Positions 1 through 11,777 of a DNA stretch of 64,000 nt are shown here, piece after piece (the first letter of the stretch is position 1; every line of letters starts with the position of its first letter). Location: contig NC_085106.1 of assembly GCF_963422355.1 (NCBI RefSeq), positions 1,116,392 through 1,180,391 of the forward strand, in the 5' to 3' direction. A program made the position numbers and the translations under genes. The DNA comes from Corticium candelabrum (Eukaryota > Porifera > Homoscleromorpha > Homosclerophorida > Plakinidae). The notes under the pieces are model-generated. The model saw only the letters and a list, made by a program, of their open reading frames with translations, ran no database searches and had not been told where the DNA came from.

Positions 1-301
1 TCCGTGACCTAATGAATTTCTTTCCTCCACGAGAAGACAGTTTGAATCGCAGTTCACTCAGCAGTTTCATCTTCTTTTTCCCACCTACAGTGCCGGACTT
101 GTGTACTTGTTTGTCTGTTTGAGCATTGCTGTCTTCCTGCTCTGTTTCTTCTGCAATAGTAGGCGGTGCTTCACTTTTGAATCTTCCAAAGAAAGCTTTG
201 ATTGGTGATGTCCGCTTGTGTTTGGTGTTGCTCAGCTTTGCTCGCTTCGATCCCGAGCTCGCTTCACTTGTTTCGTCTCCAGAACCATCGATCTCACTCA
301 T
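1..301 (-). CDS. Unknown protein with PIP-box-like motif, N-terminal exon (partial)
   Basis: An open frame starts at ATG 301 on the minus strand and runs off the left edge without a stop, about 100 codons. The protein opens with an acidic and serine-rich stretch (MSEIDGSGDETSEASSGSKR). It then has a basic patch followed by SPIKAFFGRF, and later a Lys/Arg-rich segment (GGKKKMK, SSRGGKKFIRSR). The IKAFF core resembles the hydrophobic-aromatic half of a PCNA-interacting peptide (Qxx[ILM]xx[FY][FY]), but the leading Gln is absent. This may mean a nuclear DNA-metabolism protein, but I do not recognise the family. The basic, low-complexity composition would also suit a chromatin protein. No intron signal is needed within the visible part. 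The rest of the gene lies outside the window. Confidence 0.5.
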   Translation of the reverse strand, partial: MSEIDGSGDETSEASSGSKRAKLSNTKHKRTSPIKAFFGRFKSEAPPTIAEETEQEDSNAQTDKQVHKSGTVGGKKKMKLLSELRFKLSSRGGKKFIRSR

Positions 302-3300
302 GTCGTGAACATAAATCCTAGACGGCATGGGAAGGGTAGTAAGACACGTGTAGTCGACATCGTCTACTGCCCACGATCTACGATTGTTTGCGTTGCCGTT
401 GCTCATCCTCCGACACATTAGCTGTGAACACAATAAGGGTGTAAGACTGCGCGCATGCTCGTGAGGCAACCGATCGACTCACCTTTCTGATGATGAGCGG
501 TTTAGTCTGATATAAAGTGATGATGAAACACGGCCACAGCCACACTTATACTTCATCTCCTCTCTGGAGCAATGCTGAGTAATGTGATTTCCATGACCAA
601 CCATCATTTGCGTCTGCGCAATTCCGCATTCCTGCGCCCTTCTGTAAACAAACAGGAAGAGCTGCTACTACGCATTGCGGGTCTGACGTAGGTTTTTCAT
701 TTACGGTTAGTGATTTGACGATACCTATGGATGAGGTTATGCTAACTATTTCTCGATCATTGCGCCAACTTAGAGTAACCGGCAGTACATGTGGCAAAGT
801 GTGAGGTCCTAGACAGAACAGAGCACATCTAGGTAAAGTAAATCGAAGGGTAATAATCTCTGGGAACAGATTTTCTTCTGCAACTCCCCAAAGGACATTC
901 CTTGTGCATGCATCATGTCCCATTGCTTTGTCTTCTTTCTGATGTGCTGTACGTGTTGCCTAATGACTCTGCTGTGGGTAACAACATTCTTTGTCACCAC
1001 TTGTTAGCTAATTGCATGATACAAAATAAATGTATGTACATACACGTGTGCATGATACAAGTGTATGTACATACACGTGTGCACGTGCATCTCTGCAGAT
1101 CATTATTAGCTATATATAGGCTCAACGTCGTAAGCCAGAGACATCACCTGGTGAAACCGCATGGCTTACTTACATCATACTATATTTAGAGGGATTAATG
1201 CAGCTTGTCTATATGGTCAAAGGCTACCAGTTAATGAAAAGACAGCCATTATTAATTAATATTTGTGTCTTAGTGTATGGCGATCAATGAACCTGTAACT
1301 TGGTGTGCTACTGGGACTGTATCTTTAATACTACACAAGTATATCCTGTCTGGCCAGCTTCATTATTTAGTAGATTGACTCTAGATTCAGCCAGATTGCA
1401 GGGGAGCTTTTCTTCAAATTGCTATTTCTATTGTTGGAAGAGCTTCAAGAGCATAACCAAAGTTGATTCCAACGCTTGACTGAATCATACTACTGTATTA
1501 GTCAAAAGAAATTGTGGTCAATAGAAGACTAGAGTGTTATGAGTGTATGAATGTTGTTGAACATATTGCAGAAGCAAGCTTAAGTAGGAGAACTTTGGTC
1601 TAATGTCTATAGCATTAAGTGTAGCTAGAGAAACAATACTCAAGACAGTTATTAATGTTTGTGATGTAGTCTATAGTCAGTCTATAACAGACATCATCGT
1701 ACTGGTGTATGCAAGAGACTTAATTCCTGCTTGCCACAGTCAGTGTTTGTCTAACGATCCCCAAACCTTGGTGAAATAGACCAAGTAAAGTAGCAGCACT
1801 TGCAGAGGTTCAAAAATGACTGCACTGATGACTGTTTATCAAAAGACATCTTTTGTGGCAGACAAGAAATTTGCGGTGTGTGTCTCTGCCTGTAGTACTG
1901 CAGACCATACATGAATACATGATGACTGCTCATTCAAGTTATGGTAGCCGACAAGCCACGGTGGCAGCTAAAGCTAATCAAATAATGTTAACTGTTTCTA
2001 CCAGCTAGGCCAAAAATAACTTGGTTTTAATCCAATGTAGTGCCTTTGGCTGCTGTTTCACTTCATACACAAATACACTTTCCAAGAAGTACAATCAGCA
2101 TGACAAGAAGATGTGCCTGAAAGAGCTTAGCAACCCTGACTTTTAAGTGTACACTGATCTACAACGTATTGATCATCTTTGTTGTCCCGTATGTAGCATG
2201 ATTTGGTTACATTTATAATTAGATTGTCAAACTACAAATACATCAACTGTCTGGTTGTATTTGCTTGTAGTTTAGGATACATTGTACAAACGAAAGTGTA
2301 TTTATGTTTCAAAATGTCGATGCAGTCTTGTAGTTGCTGCAACATTGCAAATCAGTCAATGTTGAATGTAGTCTTTTTGTTGTTTCAAAAGCATTGTCAG
2401 TGAGTAGGATGGACGTAGTGTGGTTATATACAGTGGGAAATGAATGATGCTGCATTTTTGTGTAAATTGATCTAGAGGTTGCCGCTCAGGTGTCACCATC
2501 TGCTTGAATTTGTTTTTAGTTTAGCTTCTGACAAATGTTGTGTGCTCACAAACTGCAAGGTTTGTCGGCGTGCATTATATAAGCAAACTTCCTTCATTAT
2601 CAAACACTCAAGTGTTAGCTGCAGGTCTGTCTGGCTCTTGAGACTCAGTGTGGTGATATTTGTACATTGACGCAATTTGATCAGACATTAGGCGTTTGTT
2701 GTGTACAATGATGTGTTGGAATATCATAATTCTTCTAGAGAAAATGGAGTGACTTGTTCTGCTAGGCTATATAGACTAACTGACGCCCTCATGACGGGTT
2801 TCATCCTTATAACATTAGTGCAGTGGATAGGTGAAACTTGATGGGTTTATAGGTCTGTGATACTCTATCTGTACCAGAAGCCTGATTAACGTAAATGTTG
2901 CACGCGTTGACCTGCTAGAGTTTCTTCTCTTCTGGATGTTGAGCTAATGATGTAGCCAAGGGTCTTAGGAGTCAGGATGAAATGACTACATGTGGTGTGA
3001 AGTGGTATGTTAAATATGAAATGATTTGAAGGCAACTACAAGTGGTCAAAATTTACTAGTTTGTGTTCTAGCAGGTGTGAATACGTTGTGGGTTGGATAA
3101 TTAGTGTAATGAACAAAAACAGACTCGTAAGAGGTTAATGGGTTTAGAGCATGTTAATTTCGGCGCGTTTTGTACTGTTCTATGATCCAATTCATTGAGG
3201 GCTGGCAAGATGGTACTTAACCGCTCTCTTGAATGTTTTCTCTGTCCGCTCTAATTGACGTTAGTGCTCCTAATGAGGTGACCTATTACATAAGAGTACT

Positions 3301-3339
3301 CTTCTGTTCTACATGCCTTAGACTGCCTCACTTTCACGG
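302..3339. other. Spacer upstream of the homeobox gene
   Basis: About 3 kb with no convincing gene. Open frames here (for example 546-923 minus and 902-1189 plus) have no recognisable domain and no good splice context. The stretch is AT-rich. It contains a duplicated palindromic motif (1031-1083, listed separately) and is the natural place for cis-regulatory sequence of the homeobox gene that starts at 3340-3349. Confidence 0.6.
1031..1083. repeat. Two direct copies of a 22-bp palindrome-containing motif
   Basis: A 22-base word occurs exactly at 1031-1052 and again at 1062-1083, a 31-base period. Each copy begins with the 14-base perfect palindrome TGTATGTACATACA and continues into ACACGTGTGCA. 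The shared flank CATGATACAA precedes both. It could be a paired protein-binding site or a small tandem duplication. Confidence 0.75.
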
Positions 3340-4563
3340 TTGGTAAGGATGAATTCACACCAAAGGTCGGCAAATATGACGATGTGTTTCTCAGACTCGG
3401 AGTCGATTACAAGCTCACCGTCATCTGCAGGCCAGCCATCATGTAACAGTGGAAATTTTGCGTTCTCAATCAAGACTTTGCTTCAACTTCATGATGATGA
3501 TACGGACGGACAAGACAGGAGTGTTTCACCGTCAACCATAGCTTCCATAGACAAGAATGGTAGGTCTTTGAGCTCTCATGCACTCATCCATTCACCTCAA
3601 TGAGACTGCTTTGTGTAGCCTGCAAGGCAGAAATTACGACAGAGACATCAAATGACATGACAGGCAAACTGAAAAGAACAAGAACGACCTTCACTGCCTA
3701 TCAGCTGGAAGAGTTAGAGAGAGCTTTCCAGAAAACACACTACCCAGACATATTCATGAGAGAGAAATTGGCACGGAGAGTCAACTTATCAGAGCCGAGA
3801 GTACAGGTATGTCCTAAGTAATAGAAAATTCTTAAATCTATGGTTACCGACTGCCATGAAGCAGGAAGACAGGGGTTTAGAAACGGAACTTTGCTCAATT
3901 TTATACGTGACAAGAGATGAGGGCTTAGGTCTGGGCTTCAGTTTTCTGGCCATTTCTGGCAAGCAATTAGGCGACCTTAGTGCTGTCTGTTCTGAAGCCA
4001 AATAGCTAAGAATCAATTGTCTCTCTACTTGATTGTGTCAGACTTCTATGGACGGAACAAGTCTATGGCAATTGAGGTGGTCTTGGTACCGCGCCTTTCC
4101 CTCTGGAATGCGTACACTGTTTCTGTTGTTAATACTAAGCTTTGGCTGTGTCTTGTTCCAGGTTTGGTTTCAAAATAGAAGAGCAAAATGGAGAAAGAGT
4201 GACAAACACAGAGTGTCTCTGTACACGCACACTGCCACTGATACTCATCCTTATCTCCGCATTCCAGCTGCTCCTCTACCAGGTCATCTTATTCCCATGT
4301 CCGGTCTGTTCTATGGTCATCATCCAGTAGGCTACCCATTGTGCACTGGACGACATGTCGTTTCCACTCAAGTATCTTCTCCTCCTCATCATCATCAGCG
4401 TCGTCATCCAGCAGTCTATCCAGTCAATTCCCTCATGGATTATTTTCCATCGGGTATTTGTTTTTCTGATTCGACGCAAGGGATGAGTTTGGCGAGTCAA
4501 GAACTGAAAGCTCGTGAACATGCAACAGCAATGAGCCTAATTCAAGTCAGAAAACTATTCTGA
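3340..4563 (+). CDS. Paired-like (Q50) homeobox transcription factor, Arx/Alx-like
   Basis: Three exons are read: 3340-3559, 3619-3806 and 4162-4563 (exon 2 could instead begin at 3631; both fit the phase). The homeodomain starts at [20 protein letters not shown] and ends [15 protein letters not shown]. The [13 protein letters not shown] core is diagnostic of the PRD class, and Gln at position 50 marks a paired-like member. The intron after RVQ, just before VWFQNRRAK, is the classic homeodomain intron of this class. Exon 1 carries [10 protein letters not shown], an eh1/octapeptide-type Groucho-binding motif, as in Arx, Rax and Gsc relatives. The His-rich tail after the homeodomain ([12 protein letters not shown]) has no obvious OAR motif. 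Its role would be sequence-specific, probably repressive, transcription control in the nucleus. The start is ambiguous between ATG 3340 and ATG 3349. Orthology beyond Arx/Alx-like is unresolved. Confidence 0.9.
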
Positions 4564-4887
4564 TTCACTTCACACATTGACTATCTCAACTCTGTTGGTC
4601 TCTCCAACATAGCTGCAATCGAGAGCAAATATAGGAACTCTAAACATAGCTGACCCCCACACCATTGTTTTAAATCTTATTTTTGTGAATGAGGCAGGCA
4701 TGCCAAGAGACTGATTACGTTCAATGGCATGTCATGGCTGAGACTTTCTTTATTACTCTTTTGGTGGCGAAATGTTTAAGATATTGAGTGCCACTTTTAG
4801 AGCAATATTTATTTTACACAAATAATTTGATGTCAACAGGACGAGACCAATCAGGTTGTCTTTACCACAACTGAATGTTGTTGAATC

Positions 4888-4893
4888 AATAAA
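4888..4893 (+). terminator. Poly(A) signal of the homeobox gene
   Basis: AATAAA lies 325 bases past the homeobox stop codon on the same strand and is the first canonical hexamer there. Assignment is by position only. Confidence 0.5.
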
Positions 4894-5755
4894 GGCACGT
4901 CTTCTCAAGTGTTCTCATTTGGCTTCTCACTTAAGGGTATGCGCTCTTACATCTTTGCGTCTATTGCACTTCGGTGAAAGGTAATCTGCAGAGATAATTT
5001 GGCTGCTGCTTTAGTTTAGCCAGCCTATTGAATGAGTGTCATTCTCTTAGTTGGATTGTGTGGTGGATAGGTGGGTGGCTTTTATTATTGTAAATTGGTT
5101 GACGACTGCTTTTGGCTGGTTGATGACCTGTTCTCATCCATTCTACTAAAGCTTTTATTAGTGATGAAATACGTATAGGATGCATTACAGTTGCGAAAGT
5201 GGTGAGCCACACACGCACGGGTTCATGTACGTACTGTACAGGCAATTAATTAATTTAAGTGACCGATTTAAATCTTGAGGACAGTCGTTTCTGAATGAAT
5301 CCTGTCTTTGTCTAAGGTACATCTCGGTTTGTAGTCACACTACTAGCTAGTTAGGACATTCTCACTCTAGGAATTACATTAGTAGCTAGAGAACTGCGTA
5401 CAGATGGTACTAACAGATTACTGCTTACATAGCTATCTATATAATTTAAGACAATTTATGTTTATAATCTGAGTTGCTCTTTCTAACTACGTTTGTTGTA
5501 TAACTATTAAACACCGAATTAGACGATAACAGATGGATATACCGGACACGTGGTGAGTCATTAGTTAATTATTGGTGATTATTAGACTAGAGTGTTAACT
5601 CGATAGAGTAATTTGCCCTGCAAGCTTGTTTCAAAATTAATCAGAGCGAGGGGCGCTGCACAGGTTTCACTGTCATCCTGTTTTTATTTGGTGGGCTTAG
5701 TCACTGGCGACAGCCCTTAGGCATTTAAAACAACATCCGGGGCTGACCAATACAA

Positions 5756-5763
5756 TCACGTGA
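5756..5763. promoter_or_regulatory. TCACGTGA E-box immediately upstream of PPCDC
   Basis: The perfect palindrome TCACGTGA sits five bases before the PPCDC start codon, with a CCAAT on the same strand at about 5746. This is the core bound by USF/MITF/TFE-type bHLH-zip factors in other animals. The same core recurs near other starts in this window. Confidence 0.45.
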
Positions 5764-5767
5764 TTAG

Positions 5768-6355
5768 ATGGCAAAGAACGATTTCAAAGTTCTTGTCGGG
5801 TGTACAGGCAGCGTTGCGTCGGTAAAAGTACCAGCTTTAGTAGAGGAATTAAAGAATGAATCTCTTGACGTGAAGGTTGTTGCGACCGATGCTTCTTTGC
5901 ATTTCTTCAGTGCAGACAGTGTGTCAGTGCCTGTTTACACAGATAGAGAAGAATGGAATGCATGGAAGACGTTGTCCGACCCTGTGCTTCATATAGAATT
6001 GCGTCGATGGGCAGATCTGATGCTCATTGCTCCTCTGGATGCCAACACGTTAGCAAAAATTGCCAATGGCATCTGCGATAACCTACTGACTTGCACTGTT
6101 CGTGCATGGGATCGGAAAAGGCCACTGATATTTTGCCCTGCAATGAACACTCACATGTGGGAACATCCCTTTACTGCCAAACAGATAGGAATACTACTAG
6201 AGGATTTGGGATATATCCAAGTTTCTCCTGTTACCAAGAAACTAGCATGTGGCGACTACGGCAATGGTGGTCTTGCCCAAGTGAAGACAATCGTGGATGT
6301 GGTTTTGCGTGCTATTGGAAATGAACATTCTAAGGAGCGGAGAGATGAGACATGA
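5768..6355 (+). CDS. PPCDC: Phosphopantothenoylcysteine decarboxylase
   Basis: A single 195-codon exon matching the usual length of about 200 residues for eukaryotic PPCDC, a flavoprotein of the HFCD family. It decarboxylates 4'-phosphopantothenoylcysteine to phosphopantetheine, the third step of coenzyme A synthesis in the cytosol. Visible signatures are the N-terminal flavin-binding turn VLVGCTGSVAS, the active-site His in VLHIELRRWADL (residue about 75), the substrate motif PAMNTHMW (residues 124-131), and the Cys of KLACGDYGNGGLA (about 161), which acts as the catalytic acid in the family. The start follows a TCACGTGA box by five bases. The gene is intronless, unlike most of its neighbours; it and the next gene (cathepsin C, also intronless) are in the same direction about 580 bp apart. 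Confidence 0.95.
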   Translation: MAKNDFKVLVGCTGSVASVKVPALVEELKNESLDVKVVATDASLHFFSADSVSVPVYTDREEWNAWKTLSDPVLHIELRRWADLMLIAPLDANTLAKIANGICDNLLTCTVRAWDRKRPLIFCPAMNTHMWEHPFTAKQIGILLEDLGYIQVSPVTKKLACGDYGNGGLAQVKTIVDVVLRAIGNEHSKERRDET

Positions 6356-6596
6356 TTGAGACTGGAGTCTAGTCATTTAATTAATGTAAAATTCAAGAAA
6401 TAAGCATATTTGAGTTAATGTAGATCTCGAACTGTACACTGTCTAGACAGATTTGCAATGGTCTAGATCATTACACTATGTATTTAAATTGTCCTTAGAA
6501 TATCATATGATTTCTACTCTTTCACATGGCTGAGAATATGAATATGTAGGGCTGCGTTTAATTAAGAAACCAAATCCGGTCTTTAGATAGGCGATT

Positions 6597-6696
6597 TCTG
6601 GCTACGCGGCACACAGCGACATCAAAGCCTGTTCACCAGACCCCATTTCACCTGGAAGGATGACGCGACGGAAAGGGGTCTGGCTACGCGAGACTA
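6597..6696. mobile_element. MITE-like element, family 1 (left end imperfect)
   Basis: The right end GGTCTGGCTACGCGAGACTA (6677-6696) is the inverse complement of the terminal sequence TAGTCTCGCGTAGCCAGACC seen at 19668 and 60514. On the left only a diverged CTGGCTACGCGGC (about 6599) is recognisable. The inner part shares TGACGCG with the 19668-19746 copy. It is a short non-autonomous repeat. Confidence 0.55.
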
Positions 6697-6834
6697 AGGT
6701 TGCAGGTGGGCTGGGCTTGGCTGGCTGGGACTTGGCTGGCTGGCTGTTTGGATTGTGCACAAACAGTGACAGTCTGACTGTACACGCATAGCATTTTTAC
6801 TTGTTTTCAACTTTCAATGGACAACTTGTAAACG

Positions 6835-6886
6835 TTGTGACGCAATGTTGTGACGTAATGTTGTGATGTCATTTGTCTGTGACGTC
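6835..6886 (+). promoter_or_regulatory. Array of four CRE-like TGTGACG repeats upstream of cathepsin C
   Basis: Four imperfect repeats of about 13 bases run head to tail: TGTGACGCAATGT, TGTGACGTAATGT, TGTGATGTCATTTG and TGTGACGTCC. Three contain the CRE half-site TGACG and the third a TGATGTCA variant. They end about 50 bases before the preferred start codon at 6939, as a promoter-proximal CREB/ATF or C/EBP-type array would. Confidence 0.5.
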
Positions 6887-6897
6887 CTTTGTAACGA

Positions 6898-6906
6898 GTC
6901 ACGTGA
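6898..6906. promoter_or_regulatory. GTCACGTGA (CLEAR-type) E-box before cathepsin C
   Basis: GTCACGTGA matches the core of the CLEAR element that TFEB/MITF factors use on lysosomal genes in vertebrates. It lies 33 bases before ATG 6939. Its position argues that the upstream in-frame ATG at 6873 is not the real start. Confidence 0.4.
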
Positions 6907-6938
6907 AATTGTGTTGTTTAGCATCCGGTTGTTTCGCG

Positions 6939-8312
6939 ATGACCATTGCTGCTGTTGTAGCGGTCGTACTTTTTCGCTTTCTTTATAGCAATGCTGACAC
7001 TGCTGCAAACTGCACGTATGATGACATTCGTGGCAGCTGGACGTACTACGTGGGACCCGGAGGTCACAACAACTCGCTAGATTGTTCTCATTTCGATGTC
7101 TCTGATGCACACGCACCATTCACAGTGCAGCTGCTGTTTCCAAACATTGCATTCGACGACAAATACAACTCCGGCTTTTGGACGATGGTGTACAACCAAG
7201 GATGTGAAGTCGTTATCGACAACCGGAAGTATTTCGCCTTCTCTGCATACAAAGGAACTCAAAGCATCTGCAACGAGACTTTGAGTGGATGGAGCCACGA
7301 TGTAGATGGCACAAACTGGTCGTGTTACGTTGGAGTGAAGCAAACTACTGTGGATATAGAAGCAAAGCCTGCAGGCAGACAGGCAAAAAATTTGAATGAT
7401 CTCTTTGTCATTGATAACAATTATATTCAAGAGCTAAATTCTGTTCAATCATTGTGGAAGGCTACTGTTTATCCTGAGTTGAAAAATGTTACAGTGAGGG
7501 AAGTTTTGTCTCGTTTGGGTGGCGTGAGGAAGTCATTTGCTTCGATTAAACCTGCTGAAGCATCAGCCAATGTCGTTGCGTTGGCAGCACAATTGCCTCG
7601 TCACTTTGACTGGCGTAATGTGAGTGGTGTCAACTATGTGTCTCCAGTTGAGAATCAAGGTAGTTGTGGCAGCTGTTATGCATTTGGGTCATTGGGTATG
7701 CTTGAAGCAAGAATTAGAATTCTTACAAAGAACAAGTTTCGACCCGTGTTCTCAGAGCAGGATGTTGTTGAGTGTTCTCAATATTCTCAAGGATGTGAAG
7801 GGGGATTTCCTTATCTTATAGCTGGGAAATATGCTGAGGACTTTGGAGTGGTGGAGGAGCATTGTAATCCATATAAAGGAGAGGATGGAAAATGTCACAC
7901 CAACAAAAACTGCACTCGTTATTTTGCAACAAAGTATCAGTATGTCGGTGGTTTCTTTGGTGCTTGCAATGTTCCATTGATGCAAATGGAGTTAGTCAAG
8001 AACGGTCCTATTGCAGTCACTTTTAATGCTGGTGCTAGATGTTTCAGTCTTTTGCATTACAAATCTGGGATATTTCATGAGGTGAAGATGCCCATTAGTG
8101 ACAATTTTATTTTTAATCCCTGGGAATTTACTAATCATGCCGTGTTGCTTGTTGGTTACGGGAGAGATGAAGAGAAGAAAGAAGATTATTGGATTGTAAA
8201 AAACAGCTGGGGAAAAACGTGGGGAGAAAATGGCTACTTCAGGATTCGTCGAGGGACAGACGAGTGTGCACTTGAAAGCATGGCAATGGTGAGCACACCA
8301 ATTTTGCCTTGA
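6939..8312 (+). CDS. CTSC: Cathepsin C / dipeptidyl peptidase I
   Basis: A lysosomal papain-family (C1) cysteine protease that removes dipeptides from N-termini. The N-terminus is a clean signal peptide (MTIAAVVAVVLFRF...) leading into ANCTYDDIRGSW, the start of the exclusion domain unique to cathepsin C. The propeptide follows, then the peptidase domain from LPRHFDWRNVSGVNYVSPV. The catalytic triad is visible: Cys about 246 in GSCGSCYAF, His about 400 in TNHAVLLVGYG and Asn about 422 in KNSWGKTWGENGYF. The SQYSQGCEGGFPYLIAGKYA segment, typical of cathepsin C, is nearly unchanged from vertebrates. Length 457 aa against about 463 in human. An in-frame upstream ATG (6873) would add 22 residues, but the signal peptide and upstream elements favour 6939. 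It is intronless, whereas vertebrate CTSC is multi-exon. Confidence 0.96.
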   Translation: MTIAAVVAVVLFRFLYSNADTAANCTYDDIRGSWTYYVGPGGHNNSLDCSHFDVSDAHAPFTVQLLFPNIAFDDKYNSGFWTMVYNQGCEVVIDNRKYFAFSAYKGTQSICNETLSGWSHDVDGTNWSCYVGVKQTTVDIEAKPAGRQAKNLNDLFVIDNNYIQELNSVQSLWKATVYPELKNVTVREVLSRLGGVRKSFASIKPAEASANVVALAAQLPRHFDWRNVSGVNYVSPVENQGSCGSCYAFGSLGMLEARIRILTKNKFRPVFSEQDVVECSQYSQGCEGGFPYLIAGKYAEDFGVVEEHCNPYKGEDGKCHTNKNCTRYFATKYQYVGGFFGACNVPLMQMELVKNGPIAVTFNAGARCFSLLHYKSGIFHEVKMPISDNFIFNPWEFTNHAVLLVGYGRDEEKKEDYWIVKNSWGKTWGENGYFRIRRGTDECALESMAMVSTPILP

Positions 8313-8987
8313 AGGGATTAACAGCACACATATGTATTGACGAGATCTGTCTAACGCTGTAGAGTGTGTAGTGTAATGATGTTGGTAAATGAGTGTATTC
8401 TATTAAGTTAACTAATACAGTGAGCAATAGGACCCGAACTTGCTTGTGTTTATCCTTAAATTAAACCCACTGGTTTTGTATTGTTTAATTAAACACCATA
8501 ATTTATAGGAATTTCTAAAATATTTAAGACTGCTCAGTCATCGTAAATGTGTGAATGCATTATGATTATTGTTACACACCTGTTGGACACAGTAGCACTC
8601 TGTCAATCCAAATCACTCACAAGTGCACAAGACAAAGAGATGAAAGAAGCAGTTTGTAAGCAAGTAAGTCAAGCAATACTAAATAATGGTCTACTGTCTC
8701 ACTACAGTACAGTACTGTCTAGACAATCTGAGCAATCTCTCAACGTACAGTACTGTAGGATGTAAATCCAATAAAAATTCAATAATCCTTGTTTATTACT
8801 TATCATAATACATTATATTATTATAATTATTAAGTAATTATTCGAAATTGATGGTAGAAGTTTGATTAGTACAGCAGAGAAATCCTATTTGTTGCTACTG
8901 AAAGGCAATAAATATATTACATAATAGTGATAACGCGCGCTTCCTAGTCATGACACGTTAGATTATCCGGGTAACAATTGTGACAAG
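8313..8987. other. Spacer between cathepsin C and BAP31
   Basis: AT-rich, with repeated TACAGTACTGT words around 8705-8760 and AATAAA at about 8770. No gene-like frame was found. Confidence 0.5.
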
Positions 8988-11206
<2,219 letters not shown>

Positions 11207-11777
11207 ACATAATTAGTGTAGAGGGGAGGACCACTGGACGGACGACTGGACGGACATCCGTAAATTTGTTGCAGTTGGGGCATTCGTTAATTAGGTAGTC
11301 ACGTGAGAAGATGGCATGGGGTGTTTACATTCTGATTGCTGACTGGTGGTCCACTCCCACCTCAGCCAAAAAAGCTTACACATTGTGCCCTGCGTTGCGT
11401 TTCTGCTTTGGAAAGGAGATTAACGCCGGCTTTCTACCTTAGAGAGTTAGCCGCGAGGTGTGGAACCGTCGACGTCGTTGGACTGAGTAATGAAGTAAGT
11501 GTTTGCTGTTTTCAATGTATTGCCCACAACTTCGGTCATCGGCGATGGACAGCTGTCGCCACTTCGTGTTGGTTCTCACTCCTCGCTTTGCGATAGCCCC
11601 ATGGGACTTTGCAGGGGTCGCACGTGTTTGTCAATTCGTTCGCGTGTAGGAGGACGTTTCATTTGTGTGGTCGGTTGTTGTGAAAGTGTGTACTCAATAT
11701 TATCTGCTCGTTCTAGAAACGACTGCTGCTGCGTGGCCGTTACGTTTGCCGTACAATAAGCTTGTTGCAGTGGTCCA
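11207..11777. other. Spacer between BAP31 and GRIP
   Basis: Holds GGACGGACGACTGGACGGAC direct repeats at about 11229-11257, a GTCACGTGA box at 11298-11306, and the presumed GRIP promoter and 5' UTR. Open frames across 11336-11759 show no domain. Confidence 0.5.

Larger units (their letters stand above)
4564..5767. other. Spacer between homeobox gene and PPCDC
   Basis: AT-rich sequence with no supported gene. A poly(A) signal AATAAA at 4888-4893 plausibly ends the homeobox transcript. The only long open frame (5039-5245 minus) shows no family features. Confidence 0.6.
6356..6938. other. Spacer between PPCDC and cathepsin C
   Basis: Contains the right half of a MITE-like repeat (ending 6696), short GGCTGG repeats at about 6710-6745, and the CRE-like array with an E-box that leads into cathepsin C. 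No further gene was seen. Confidence 0.6.

Noticed and set aside
546-923. 125-codon minus-strand frame
   Set aside because: No domain, signal peptide, coiled coil or conserved-looking block, and no good splice partners.
6873-6938. Upstream in-frame start for cathepsin C
   Set aside because: It would place CRE-like and E-box elements in coding sequence and put 22 residues before a good signal peptide.
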